From assembly GCA_910579505.1 (NCBI GenBank), contig CAJTTZ010000016.1, positions 5,207 through 69,206 of the forward strand: DNA of 64,000 nucleotides, written 5' to 3'. The notes beneath the pieces are model-generated. The model was not told the DNA's origin. It worked only from the letters and a program-made list of their open reading frames with translations, and did not search any database. A program made the translations under genes and the position numbers. Origin of the DNA: an uncultured Lachnospiraceae bacterium (GTDB lineage Bacteria > Bacillota > Clostridia > Lachnospirales > Lachnospiraceae). Below are positions 26,406 to 35,689 of the stretch, in pieces (the first letter of the stretch is position 1; every line of letters begins with the position of its first letter).

Positions 26406-29400
26406 TTATATCTTTTGAATGGCTATCGTCACGGTCTCCCCGTTGACATTCCACTCTTTGGAAACTGCCAGCTCCTCTCCCGTGCCGATACTCTCCGCCA
26501 GTACCTTTCCGGCGATCACCGCCTCGTTCTTTGCGGCAATCTGCGCTATCTTCTCGTTGCCGTTCAAGGACACCTGTATGTGATCCATCACCTCAAAGTC
26601 CGCGTCCTTTCGCATGGTCTGGATCTTGCTGATGATCTCGTAGACAAATCCTTCCTCGATCAGTTCTTCCGTCAGGTTCGTGTCAAGCACCACCGTCATA
26701 TAGTTGTCAGCCTCCGCCACAAAACCGTCTTTCTGCGCCATGTCGATGAGCAAGTCCTCCTCGGCAAGAGAAATTTCCACCCCATCTACGTCAAATTTCA
26801 ATGCACCCTGTGATTTCAGCGTCTCCATCGCCGCGCTGCCGTCCACTGCGGACAGATATGCCTTGATGCCGCCAAGCTGCTTGCCGTACTTCGGACCGAC
26901 AGTCTTAAGCTGGGGCTTGAAGCTGTAAGTCGTGAACGCCGACACATCATCGGAGAATACGATCTGTTTTACATTCAGCTCATCCCTGATGATATCCTGA
27001 TAGAACTCGTCGAGAACACTCTCCGCCTTCACATACATGGTGCCGATGGGCTGGCGGTTCTTGATGTTCGCCGTGTTGCGCGCCGCGCGGCCCATGACAA
27101 CGATCTTTAGCACCTCTTCCATGGAGTCTTCCAGCTTTTTGTCAATCATTCCCTCGTCCGCCGTCGGGAAATCGCACAGATGAATACTCTCCGGCGCGTC
27201 TTTGTCAATACTGCACACCAGATTGCGGTAAATTTCCTCCGTCATAAACGGGATCATGGGCGCCGCGCACTTGCAGATATCCACAAGCGCCGTGTAGAGC
27301 GTCATGTAAGCGTTAATCTTATCCTGCTCCATGCCTTTCGCCCAGAATCTCTCACGGCTTCTTCTCACATACCAGTTGCTCATCTCATCCACAAAGTTGT
27401 CCAGCACCCTCGCCGCCTCGGGAATCCTGTAATTGTTCAGGTGATCGTCCGTTTCTTTAATGGCTGTGTTCAGTTTGGAGAGCAGCCACTTATCCATAAC
27501 GGGCAGTTTGTCGTATTCCAGGCTGTACTTTGTCGCGTCAAAGCTGTCGATGTTCGCGTACAGCACGAAGAACGCGTAGGTATTCCAGAGCGTGCCGAGG
27601 AATTTTCGCTGTCCCTCCTGCACCGCCTTGCCGTGGAAACGGTTGGGCAGCCATGGCGCCGAATTGATATAGAAATACCATCGGATCGCGTCCGCGCCGT
27701 AAGTCTCAAGCGCCTCGAAAGGATCCACCGCATTACCCTTGGACTTACTCATTTTCTGCCCGTTCTCGTCCTGCACATGCCCGAGCACGATCACATTCTC
27801 AAAGGGCGCGCAGTTAAACAGGAGCGTGGACTCCGCCATCAGAGAGTAGAACCAGCCGCGCGTCTGGTCCACCGCCTCGGAGATAAACTGCGCCGGGAAC
27901 TGGCTGTCAAAAAGCTCCTTATTCTCAAAAGGATAGTGGTGCTGCGCAAAGGGCATCGCGCCGGAATCAAACCAACAGTCAATCACTTCCGGCACACGTT
28001 TCATGGTGCCGCCGCATTCCGGGCAGGTACAGGTGATCTCGTCGATATACGGCCTGTGCAGCTCCACAGTCTTCGCCGCCGCATTACCGCTCATTTTTTC
28101 AAGCTCCTCGCGGGATCCGATGGCGTCCATGTGGCCGCACCCCTCGCACTCCCACACATTTAAGGGCGTACCCCAGTAACGGTTACGAGAAATACCCCAG
28201 TCCTGAATATTTTCAAGCCAGTTGCCGAAACGTCCCTCACCGATAGATTCCGGGATCCAATTTACAGTCCTGTTGTTGCGCACCAGATCGTCGCGCACCG
28301 CCGTCATCTTGATAAACCACGACTCGCGGGCATAGTAGATCAGGGGTGTGTCACAGCGCCAGCAGAACGGATAGTCATGCTCAAACTTGGGCGCGTCAAA
28401 GAGCTTTCCTTCTTTATCTAAGTCTTTGATCACTTCCGGGTCAGCCTTTTTCACAAAAAGACCCGCGTAAGGCGTCTCCTCAGTCATATTACCCTTGCCG
28501 TCCACGAACTGCACGAAGGGCAGGTCATACTTGCGTCCCACCTGCGCGTCGTCCTCACCAAAGGCCGGGGCGATATGCACGATGCCGGTACCGTCCGTCA
28601 TGGTAACGTAGCTGTCACACGTCACATAATGCGCTTTCTTCTTCTGTCTGGCAGCCTCCTCACCCGCGCAGGCAAACAGCGGCTCGTACTCTTTGTATTC
28701 TAAGTCCGTGCCCACATAGGTTTCCAGCACTTCATAAGCCGGCTTCCCGTCCTCAGCCAGTTTGCCAAGCACCGTGTCCAGAAGCGCCTGCGCCATATAA
28801 TAGGTATAGCCGTCCGCCGCCTTCACCTTCACGTAGGTCTCCACCGGGTTCACGCAGAGCGCCACATTGGAGGGCAGTGTCCACGGCGTGGTTGTCCATG
28901 CAAGGAAATAAGCGTCCTCTCCCACCACCTTAAACCGGGCGATGGCGGAGCGCTCCTTCACCGCCTTGTAGCCCTGCGCCACCTCGTGGGATGACAGGGG
29001 CGTGCCGCAGCGCGGGCAGTAGGGCACAATCTTAAAGCCCTTGTACAAAAGTTTCTTGTCCCAGATCTGCTTGAGCGCCCACCACTCGGACTCGATAAAA
29101 TCATCGTGATACGTCACGTAGGGGTCGTCCATATCCGCCCAGAAACCGACCGTGCCAGAGAAGTCCTCCCACATGCCCTTGTATTTCCAGACAGATTCCT
29201 TACACTTGCTGATAAACGGGTCAAGCCCGTACTCCTCGATCTGCTCCTTGCCGTCTAAGCCCAAGAGCTTTTCCACTTCCAGCTCCACCGGCAGGCCATG
29301 GGTGTCCCACCCCGCCTTACGGGGCACCATATACCCCTTCATGGTGCGATATCTGGGAATCATATCCTTGATGACACGCGTCAGCACGTGCCCGATATGG

Positions 29401-29561
29401 GGCTTGCCGTTCGCCGTCGGCGGCCCGTCATAAAATGTGTAGGTGGGACCGTCCTTGCGGGAGTCCATACTCTTTTGGAAAATATGATTGTCTTTCCAGA
29501 AGAGACATACTTCTTTTTCTCTGTCCACAAAATTCAGGTTTGCGTCAACTTTCTGATACAT
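26406..29561 (-). CDS. ileS: Isoleucyl-tRNA synthetase, eukaryote-like (type 2) form
   Basis: This enzyme charges tRNA-Ile. The 1051-residue length and the opening FVDREKEVCLFWKDNHIFQK and YDGPPTANGKPHIGHVLTR fit the longer IleS2 clade, related to eukaryotic enzymes and often resistant to mupirocin (family knowledge; resistance here is untested). The HIGH motif is PHIGHV and the KMSKS loop KMSKSKG. The editing domain contains TTTPWTLPSN and GTGIVHIAPAFGEDD. Cysteine pairs CEGCG and CTCPECGG may bind zinc. AAGGAAGG precedes the ATG. Expression is governed by the T-box leader just upstream. Confidence 0.95.
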   Translation of the reverse strand: MYQKVDANLNFVDREKEVCLFWKDNHIFQKSMDSRKDGPTYTFYDGPPTANGKPHIGHVLTRVIKDMIPRYRTMKGYMVPRKAGWDTHGLPVELEVEKLLGLDGKEQIEEYGLDPFISKCKESVWKYKGMWEDFSGTVGFWADMDDPYVTYHDDFIESEWWALKQIWDKKLLYKGFKIVPYCPRCGTPLSSHEVAQGYKAVKERSAIARFKVVGEDAYFLAWTTTPWTLPSNVALCVNPVETYVKVKAADGYTYYMAQALLDTVLGKLAEDGKPAYEVLETYVGTDLEYKEYEPLFACAGEEAARQKKKAHYVTCDSYVTMTDGTGIVHIAPAFGEDDAQVGRKYDLPFVQFVDGKGNMTEETPYAGLFVKKADPEVIKDLDKEGKLFDAPKFEHDYPFCWRCDTPLIYYARESWFIKMTAVRDDLVRNNRTVNWIPESIGEGRFGNWLENIQDWGISRNRYWGTPLNVWECEGCGHMDAIGSREELEKMSGNAAAKTVELHRPYIDEITCTCPECGGTMKRVPEVIDCWFDSGAMPFAQHHYPFENKELFDSQFPAQFISEAVDQTRGWFYSLMAESTLLFNCAPFENVIVLGHVQDENGQKMSKSKGNAVDPFEALETYGADAIRWYFYINSAPWLPNRFHGKAVQEGQRKFLGTLWNTYAFFVLYANIDSFDATKYSLEYDKLPVMDKWLLSKLNTAIKETDDHLNNYRIPEAARVLDNFVDEMSNWYVRRSRERFWAKGMEQDKINAYMTLYTALVDICKCAAPMIPFMTEEIYRNLVCSIDKDAPESIHLCDFPTADEGMIDKKLEDSMEEVLKIVVMGRAARNTANIKNRQPIGTMYVKAESVLDEFYQDIIRDELNVKQIVFSDDVSAFTTYSFKPQLKTVGPKYGKQLGGIKAYLSAVDGSAAMETLKSQGALKFDVDGVEISLAEEDLLIDMAQKDGFVAEADNYMTVVLDTNLTEELIEEGFVYEIISKIQTMRKDADFEVMDHIQVSLNGNEKIAQIAAKNEAVIAGKVLAESIGTGEELAVSKEWNVNGETVTIAIQKI

Positions 29562-29584
29562 AGTGTCCTTCCTTTCTTTCTTTT

Positions 29585-29943
29585 AAAAAAACAAAGCCCC
29601 CGTCCCGTAAAAGGACGAGGGCAAAATTCTCGTGAAACCACCTGTTACGACGTACCGGCTGACCCGCACGTGCCAAACGACGCTTTCCTTTCGCCGTCCC
29701 GCATGACACGACCCATCTATACGGTTCCCGATAACGGCGGGACGCCGTCAGAGCCTACTGTCTCACCATACGCTTTCCGATTTCCTCAGACGGTTTCCGG
29801 CAAACGCGGCGAAAGTTCGGTCTGAAACTCAGAAGTGATATTCACCGGTCTCCTACTCGTACCGGTCTTCCACCCCCACCGGCTCGCTGCGACTTTTAAA
29901 AATCGGTTACTGTCTTCCTCAATGTCTCTGCCTATGATAACTG
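29585..29943 (-). promoter_or_regulatory. T-box riboswitch (tRNA-Ile) with terminator
   Basis: A non-coding leader between the deacetylase gene and ileS. Toward its 3' end the minus strand reads AGGTGGTTTCACGAG (29629-29643), a variant of the T-box sequence that pairs with uncharged tRNA acceptor ends. It is followed by a terminator stem GCCCTCGTCC (29613-29622) with GGACGGGGGC (29596-29605) and a T-run. Upstream is GAATATCACTTC, whose ATC (29837-29839) would be the isoleucine specifier codon, matching the downstream gene. Uncharged tRNA-Ile would stabilise the antiterminator and switch ileS on. Confidence 0.9.
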
Positions 29944-29949
29944 CTTATC

Positions 29950-29978
29950 ATTTTGGCATTGAAAGCCGGGATTGTCAA
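29950..29978 (-). promoter_or_regulatory. Promoter of the T-box-ileS transcript
   Basis: Minus-strand TTGACA (29973-29978), 17-bp spacer, CAAAAT (29950-29955). It sits just past the deacetylase stop, so the leader starts near 29943. Confidence 0.6.
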
Positions 29979-29987
29979 GAAAAATCT

Positions 29988-31469
29988 TCAAAAACAGATC
30001 GGCTCCACATCCTCGTTTAGCGGTTTCATCTCATACTCCGGCAGGCTGTCCAGAAGCTCTTCCAGACAAAGGGTTGTGCTGCCAACCACATCATGGGCGA
30101 GCAGGACGACTTTCTTCCTTCCGAGGGTAGTTGATACGCCGTTTTCTACCAGCTGCTTCGGGTCAGGGTTTTTGACCGCGTCCTCCAGGCTTGCGTTCCA
30201 GTCGTAATATATGTAGCCTCTGTCCGTCATCTCGCGGATGATGGCTTTGCCTGTTTTTTTATTAAAGGCATTGACGCTGCCGCCCGGAAAACGGAACAGA
30301 TTTGTCTCCACCCCAGTCACTTCGTACACAGTCTGCCGCGCCTTTTCAAAATCCGCCACATAGCTGTCCACACTCTCATACAGGGCGTCATAATTATGGT
30401 TGTCACAGTGAATACCGATGGTGTGTCCTTCCGCCACGATCTGCCTCGCCACTTCGGGATGCTGTCTCACATTCTCTCCCACCAGAAAGAATGTCGCCTT
30501 GATATTTCTTTCCCGCAATATTTCAAGTACCTTCCGGGTATTCTCCTCAGAAGGACCGTCGTCAAAAGTCAGATACATGGTCTTTGGATGAAAATAGTAA
30601 GCGATCCCCTGCACAATACCGCCCGCAATCTGCTGTTGGTATTCCGCAAGGCTTAATTTTCTGCGCTCCGCCGTGTTGGAGAGAAATCCTGTCTCAATCA
30701 GACAGGCAGGCATGGAAGTGTTTTTCGTCACGTAAAAATCTGCGTCACTCCGCAGTTCCCGCTCTGCGGCTTCCGTACTTTTTAAAGTCTGCTGTCTGAT
30801 CAGCTGTGCCAGTCTCTTACTGTCGCACCTGTCGCCGTCTTCCGTATACCACACTTCCATCCCGTTCACCCCGGCGCCTTCCTCCGTGGCGTTCTGGTGG
30901 ATGCTGATATAGATATCCGCTCCCGACTGGTTTGCCTCCTCCACGCGCGCTTCCTTCGCAATATAAGTATCCGTCTCTCTGGACATGATTACCTGATATC
31001 CCTTTTCCTTCAACTGGTCCCTTACGAGCAGCGCTATAGCAAGATTCAAATCCTTTTCCCGGACGCCCTCTCTGGCGCAGCCTTCGTCCGCGCCGCCATG
31101 CCCCGGGTCAAGATACACTGTCGGAATATGCGCTGCAGCAGGCTGTGCACTTTCCTCCGCGTCGGAAGCTGCTGTCTGCCCTGTCACCACAGCGGCGGGA
31201 ACTGCTTCTTCCTTCTCCCATACCGCCTCTGTCTCTTCTCCGCCGGACAGCAGTGCTGCCGACGCCTCTGTTTTCGTATGCTGCAGCTTTTCCGTAAGAA
31301 ACCGAATACCGCCCGCCGCCGCAAGCTTTATTGACAACACTGCCGTCAGACTGACGATACACACTGCGGCGCTCAACGTATACATCCTCCTTAAAAGGCG
31401 CCTTTTTCTCTGCTCCCTCGTCTCATAACCGCAGACATATTCCCAGGTGTATGTTGTCTCTCCGTACAT
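29988..31469 (-). CDS. N-acetylmuramoyl-L-alanine amidase / polysaccharide deacetylase fusion
   Basis: A 493-residue exported protein joining two cell-wall enzymes. A membrane anchor lies at about 25-50. Residues about 112-295 are an Amidase_3 domain: PTVYLDPGHGGADEG (Zn His), REKDLNLAIA, YISIHQNATEE (second His), and IETGFLSNTAERR (catalytic Glu). Residues about 297-470 are a NodB deacetylase domain: MYLTFDDGPSEE, HCDNHNYD (the HxxxH metal pair), FRFPGGSVN, YIYYDWNASLED and VLLAHDVVGS. Both active sites look intact. Together they could cut the stem peptide and deacetylate the exposed sugar. AGAGGAGC precedes the ATG. The promoter carries six 11-bp iterons. Confidence 0.88.
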   Translation of the reverse strand: MYGETTYTWEYVCGYETREQRKRRLLRRMYTLSAAVCIVSLTAVLSIKLAAAGGIRFLTEKLQHTKTEASAALLSGGEETEAVWEKEEAVPAAVVTGQTAASDAEESAQPAAAHIPTVYLDPGHGGADEGCAREGVREKDLNLAIALLVRDQLKEKGYQVIMSRETDTYIAKEARVEEANQSGADIYISIHQNATEEGAGVNGMEVWYTEDGDRCDSKRLAQLIRQQTLKSTEAAERELRSDADFYVTKNTSMPACLIETGFLSNTAERRKLSLAEYQQQIAGGIVQGIAYYFHPKTMYLTFDDGPSEENTRKVLEILRERNIKATFFLVGENVRQHPEVARQIVAEGHTIGIHCDNHNYDALYESVDSYVADFEKARQTVYEVTGVETNLFRFPGGSVNAFNKKTGKAIIREMTDRGYIYYDWNASLEDAVKNPDPKQLVENGVSTTLGRKKVVLLAHDVVGSTTLCLEELLDSLPEYEMKPLNEDVEPICF

Positions 31470-31499
31470 ATCAGATGCTCCTCTCTTGTATGCTTTACA

Positions 31500-31585
31500 A
31501 TAGTAAGCTTACCAAACAGGAGCATCAGAATTTCATCTAAGTTGCATCATAGTTCCATAATATTTGCATCAAAATTGCATCATCA
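31500..31585 (-). promoter_or_regulatory. Six 11-bp iterons overlapping the -35 of the amidase-deacetylase promoter
   Basis: On the plus strand six 11-mers stand head to tail with no gap, starting at 31520, 31531, 31542, 31553, 31564 and 31575: GAGCATCAGAA, TTTCATCTAAG, TTGCATCATAG, TTCCATAATAT, TTGCATCAAAA, TTGCATCATCA. The core is TTGCATCA. Downstream on the minus strand is TACTAT (31500-31505) as -10. The -35 position, 17 bp away (31523-31528), reads CTGATG, not TTGACA, and lies inside the first iteron. This is the layout of promoters activated by OmpR/PhoB-type regulators. Such a regulator is encoded 2.3 kb away (33859-34518). Confidence 0.72.
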
Positions 31586-31597
31586 CTTCTCACACTG

Positions 31598-32428
31598 TCA
31601 GCGGGATACTTTCAGGAACAGTTCGTTGATCCCCTCGTAGAACCCCAGCGTCACCACCGTCTGTCCGCTCCCCATACCCGCAAACACATATTTGCGAAAG
31701 TACGGAGTGGTTTCCAGAAGCGGGTTGTCCGACTCATACGGCGACGGCTCGTCAAGCCCCATATATGCCGCCCAGTCCGCCACCAGCGCATCCGCGTCGA
31801 TCTCTTCCCACAGAAGCGGCGTCCTCACATAAAATTCATATATCTTTCCGTCGTCCGCGTCGATATAGGCGTCCATCAGGCGGTTCGTCTTATCCGCGTT
31901 TTTCTGGGAATTGGACAGGCTCATCTTCCATACTGCTACATTGTTGCGCGGCTCTAACACATCAATCGCTGAGTAGAGCGTAACGTCGTAGGAAGACGCA
32001 TCCACATCCCTCACCTGCTCCGGCAGTATTCCCTTCTCCTTCAGCAGACCCAGGCCTTCATTGCAAGTGGCATAAATCTGCTCGTCCGTAATCTCCCTTC
32101 CCGACGGCCCCCTTCGGTTTACCACAAAGGCATAGGAACCTTCCAGTTCCTGATAGTCCACCTCCGCATCCGCTTCATGTGTCATGGCGCTCATCTCACT
32201 CTCCGGGAACGTCTGGCTGCTCAGACAGCAGGACAGGATATACAGTTTCTCGTTGCTGTTCATCTGGTAGCGGTAGCCCTCCCCGGCGTTTTCCACACTT
32301 TCCGTATGCGGGCTGTCCAGAATCCCCTGATCCTTATACTCCGCTAACGCCTCCGGCCCCCATATGGAAATGAACATCGTGAATGCCGCCAGCAGCGGAA
32401 CCGCTAAATAATATACTTTATTTTTCAT
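31598..32428 (-). CDS. Exported protein of unknown function, last gene of the glucan locus
   Basis: I do not recognise this 276-residue protein. It has an N-terminal signal or anchor (MKNKVYYLAVPLLAAFTMFI). The body alternates acidic helices and strands: DYQELEGSYAFVVNRRG, EITDEQIYATCNEGLGLLKE, VAVWKMSLSNSQKNADK and AYIDADDGKIYEFYVRTPL. The last resembles PepSY-like or exported regulatory domains, but I would not assign it. It lies 36 bp downstream of the histidine kinase gene, so it is probably an accessory exported partner of that two-component system. GGAGAAC precedes its ATG. Confidence 0.6.
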   Translation of the reverse strand: MKNKVYYLAVPLLAAFTMFISIWGPEALAEYKDQGILDSPHTESVENAGEGYRYQMNSNEKLYILSCCLSSQTFPESEMSAMTHEADAEVDYQELEGSYAFVVNRRGPSGREITDEQIYATCNEGLGLLKEKGILPEQVRDVDASSYDVTLYSAIDVLEPRNNVAVWKMSLSNSQKNADKTNRLMDAYIDADDGKIYEFYVRTPLLWEEIDADALVADWAAYMGLDEPSPYESDNPLLETTPYFRKYVFAGMGSGQTVVTLGFYEGINELFLKVSR

Positions 32429-32464
32429 ATGTATTGTTCTCCACGGATAATATTTAAAGGAAGT

Positions 32465-33862
32465 CTACGGCAGCAGGAAGCTGAAACAGGAGCCTTCCCC
32501 TTCTTTACTCTCAATCCGCAATTCGCTGTGATGTATCTTTAAAATCTCCGCACAGAGCGCAAGTCCGAGCCCCGCCCCGTTTTTACTTCTCGCCCTTGAC
32601 TTGTCCACCATGTAAAACGCCTTGACGATCTTACTCTGCTCCGCCTCAGGTATACCGATCCCGTAGTCCCTCACCGCGATCCGATAGCCGCCGTCTTCTG
32701 TCTGCCCTGTCACCTCGACCACTCCTGTCATTCCACCGTCCGACGCCTTGCATGCATTGTCAATCAGATTGACAAGCACGGTCTTGATCAGATTCGCTTC
32801 CATCTTCACCACGGCTTCCTCGTGCGTAAAGCGGATATCCACATCCCTTTTCTCCGCAAACATTTCCCGCAGATATGCAAACAGTTCTCCCACCGGCGTT
32901 TCCTGCATCTGCGCCTCTTCCTGTTTCGCCACAATGATATCCAGAAGCCGGAAAGACATTGCCTCTAGCCGTTTTCCCTCCGTGTAGATATAATTTGCCG
33001 ACATGATACTCTTTTCCTCATCCATCTTGTGGGAGCGCAGCATGTCCGCATATCCGATAATCGCCGTGAGGGGCGTTTTCAATTCGTGGGCAAAAGCGCC
33101 CATGAACTCTTCCCTCGCCTCGATCTCCTCCTCCAGCTTGCATATATTTTCCTCCAGCGCATTGGCCATCCTGTTAAAATCCCCGGTGAGCTGTCCCAGC
33201 TCATCCCGGCTGACCTGTCTGGCGCGGTATGCGTAATCCCCCGCCGCCATTTCCCTGGTCGCCCTGGTCAGCAGCCGGATCGGCTTCGTCAGCAGGGAGG
33301 CGATAAAAAGCATGATGACTGTGCCGGTCAACAATATGGCCACCGTCACTTTCCGATACAGGGAAAATCCCATGGCGCGTTCGGTGAACACCCCCGTCAC
33401 ATCCTTCATGGTTTCCAGATACAAATTTCGGTTCAACGCATTGATGGATACGCAGGTGTGCACATAAAAACTGTCCTGCGCGCGAATCACGCGGTAGGAT
33501 TTGGTATGTTCATCCGTCTGCGGGAGCAGCCCCTCATCCGCGGTAAACCCGCTGCTGGTATACAGGATGTTTTTCTCCTCATCCGCAATCCGCAAAAGGC
33601 GCCCGCCGCCCTGTCCTCCCATTTCCAGTTTGGACACGATCTCCTCCACTACGCTGTCTGGCATGACGCTGTATTTAAGCGGCACGTTCAACGCCGCCGT
33701 CTCAAAAGCAAAGCTTAAGATACTGCTCTCATCGAGCGACTGTCCCACCTCTCTTTCCAGAGAAGTCTCAAACACATAGTTTACAAAATAGAAACCGCTG
33801 AATCCAAGCGCCAGCGCCAGTACGATCATGGTAGACAACACTAATTTAATCGAAAATTTCAT
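32465..33862 (-). CDS. Sensor histidine kinase
   Basis: A 465-residue membrane kinase. The first helix is about 7-29, an extracytoplasmic sensor spans about 30-170 (with RIADEEKNILYTSSGFTAD, like a small PAS or Cache-type domain), and the second helix is about 172-190. A HAMP follows (about 191-245), then HisKA with FAHELKTPLTAIIGYADML (phospho-His259) and HATPase with NLIDNACKASD, DYGIGIPEAEQ and GAGLGLALCAEI. The ATGA overlap with the regulator gene shows translational coupling. Its sensor is outside the cell, so it may read the envelope or the polymer made by this locus. Confidence 0.9.
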   Translation of the reverse strand: MKFSIKLVLSTMIVLALALGFSGFYFVNYVFETSLEREVGQSLDESSILSFAFETAALNVPLKYSVMPDSVVEEIVSKLEMGGQGGGRLLRIADEEKNILYTSSGFTADEGLLPQTDEHTKSYRVIRAQDSFYVHTCVSINALNRNLYLETMKDVTGVFTERAMGFSLYRKVTVAILLTGTVIMLFIASLLTKPIRLLTRATREMAAGDYAYRARQVSRDELGQLTGDFNRMANALEENICKLEEEIEAREEFMGAFAHELKTPLTAIIGYADMLRSHKMDEEKSIMSANYIYTEGKRLEAMSFRLLDIIVAKQEEAQMQETPVGELFAYLREMFAEKRDVDIRFTHEEAVVKMEANLIKTVLVNLIDNACKASDGGMTGVVEVTGQTEDGGYRIAVRDYGIGIPEAEQSKIVKAFYMVDKSRARSKNGAGLGLALCAEILKIHHSELRIESKEGEGSCFSFLLP

Positions 33863-34518
33863 TCCTGCACCTCTAAGCGGTAGCCCACCTTGTACACCGC
33901 CACCAGATTATGCTCCCAGCCCAGCTTTTTCCTAAGGCGCTGTACATGTAGGTCGAGCGTCCTGCTGTCCGCAAAGTATTCCCCTTCCCACACCTTTTCA
34001 TATAAAGTTTCCCGAAACAGGGCGACGTTTTTATTTTTCATAAAAAGGAGCAGAAGCCCAAACTCTTTATTTGTCAGTTCCACAGGACGCCCCGCCTTAG
34101 TCACCCTGCGCGCGTCCACGTCCACCGTCACGTCACCCGCCGTGAGATGCTGTTCCGCCTTGTTATAACGCCTGAGCACTGCCTCCACCCTCGCCACCAG
34201 TTCTACCACGTCAAAGGGTTTTACCAGATAATCGTCGGCGCCCAGTTTCAACCCCTTCACGCGATGCTTCACCTCATGCTTGGCAGTGATAAAAATCACC
34301 GGAATCCCCAGAGGCCGTATGTACTCCATCACGTCATATCCATCCGCACCCGGCAGCATAATGTCCAGAAGAACCAGTTCAAACTCTTCCTTCTCAATCA
34401 GGTCAATCGCCTGCAGCCCATCCTGCACCGCCGTGCAGTGGTAGCCCGCGGAAGATAAATTTAAGTCTATCAAATCGCAGATCGGTTTTTCATCATCAAC
34501 AATCAGTATTTTAATCAT
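33859..34518 (-). CDS. OmpR/PhoB-family response regulator
   Basis: A 219-residue regulator. The receiver domain (1-118) has the acidic pair IVDDEK, phospho-Asp52 in LVLLDIMLPGADG, FITAKHE and the lysine LVKPFD. The C-terminal winged helix (about 125-219) contains VELTNKEFGLLLLFMKN and SRTLDLHVQRLRKKLG, typical of OmpR/PhoB proteins that bind tandem 11-bp direct repeats. It overlaps the preceding FG-GAP gene by 8 bp and the kinase by 4 bp. The six 11-bp iterons at 31520-31585 are an attractive target, by inference only. Confidence 0.92.
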   Translation of the reverse strand: MIKILIVDDEKPICDLIDLNLSSAGYHCTAVQDGLQAIDLIEKEEFELVLLDIMLPGADGYDVMEYIRPLGIPVIFITAKHEVKHRVKGLKLGADDYLVKPFDVVELVARVEAVLRRYNKAEQHLTAGDVTVDVDARRVTKAGRPVELTNKEFGLLLLFMKNKNVALFRETLYEKVWEGEYFADSRTLDLHVQRLRKKLGWEHNLVAVYKVGYRLEVQE

Positions 34519-35626
34519 TTGTGGATTGCCACCCCCAATAATCCCGCGCTTTCTCTACCAGTATTTCCATCGTGTCTTCATCGCTGCACCTGTATACATC
34601 CCGGATTTCCGTATCCGGCAAAAACCCGCCGGTTCTCTGGTAATAAATCCTGTAATCGCTCTCAATGAGAAGCTCCCCGTCCTCACCCTCATAGCTGTAC
34701 CTGGCAAGGATCACGATGTCTTTGAGCCCGTCCCCGTCGATATCCCGGCAGGTGACACCCTTGAGCGCATAGAGATTGTCATACTCTCCCATCGGCTGTA
34801 ATACCGATACAATGTCTCCCTGCTCGTTCACCAGATAAATCATAAAAATGTCATAGTCCGCAATCCGGTATGTCCCCGGCGTCACCTGAAGCCTGCCGAG
34901 CTTACCGAACGTCCGCAGATAACACTGCTCCGTGATAACCCGGAAACGGTTTCTCTGCAGTTCTCCCAGAGTGGTCGCCGTGTACAGAAATTCCGTGGAA
35001 TCTCCATCCCTCACAAAAGCCGCTATGGAATCCGCACTCCTATTCATCCCAAAACGGTTGATCTTTTCCGAAATCCGATAATCCCGGTAAAACCCGTTTC
35101 CCGTCTGGTTCTGGAAAAGCACGTCCCCGACCTTGTACGTCTCACCCGCATAAGCGCCGCTCTCATTGACGCAGCAAGTGATAAGAACGATATCCGTTTT
35201 GCCGTCCCGGTTCAGATCCTGGAAGGAGACCGCCGCAATGGACTGCACAGGCTGCCTCATCCTCCCTCTGACACAGTAGTTTGTCTCCAGCTGCTCCGTC
35301 CGATAGAGGATCTGTCCGTCCCCATCCACGATAAACAGCGCCAGACGGTTATACTGCTCGTCAAAAGCCGGCACCATCAAAATACTGTCCTCGTCATCCG
35401 GCTCCAGAGGAAAAATCTGGTCTTCCACCACAAGAAAACCGCCGTCAGCAATCCCGTCCCTGTTCTCTATCGACATTAGGCGATCATAGTAGACCTCGTA
35501 CTCAGCCAGCACGGAAGTCCCGTCTTCCTCAGCCGGAGCTGCCTGTACCGCTGCCGGAAGAAACAGCCACCCGGCCAGTACCGCCAGCGCGAACACAGCC
35601 GCGCTCCTTTGTACACACTTGTTCAT
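34511..35626 (-). CDS. Exported FG-GAP/VCBS-type repeat protein
   Basis: A 371-residue protein with a signal peptide (about 1-30, ending near VQAAPA). The mature part has strands followed by acidic loops typical of FG-GAP/VCBS propellers: VSFQDLNRDGKTDIVLITCC and CRDIDGDGLKDIVILARYS, each a likely Ca2+ loop. No enzymatic motif is visible. It lies between the GH5 gene (64 bp upstream) and the response regulator (8-bp overlap), so it may provide an extracellular input to the two-component system or help handle polymer. This role is inferred from position only. Confidence 0.65.
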   Translation of the reverse strand: MNKCVQRSAAVFALAVLAGWLFLPAAVQAAPAEEDGTSVLAEYEVYYDRLMSIENRDGIADGGFLVVEDQIFPLEPDDEDSILMVPAFDEQYNRLALFIVDGDGQILYRTEQLETNYCVRGRMRQPVQSIAAVSFQDLNRDGKTDIVLITCCVNESGAYAGETYKVGDVLFQNQTGNGFYRDYRISEKINRFGMNRSADSIAAFVRDGDSTEFLYTATTLGELQRNRFRVITEQCYLRTFGKLGRLQVTPGTYRIADYDIFMIYLVNEQGDIVSVLQPMGEYDNLYALKGVTCRDIDGDGLKDIVILARYSYEGEDGELLIESDYRIYYQRTGGFLPDTEIRDVYRCSDEDTMEILVEKARDYWGWQSTND

Positions 35627-35689
35627 ATGTTACCCGCTCCTACATTGCTACAGTCTCTACTTCTATATCAATTCCCTCTCAAAGAATCG

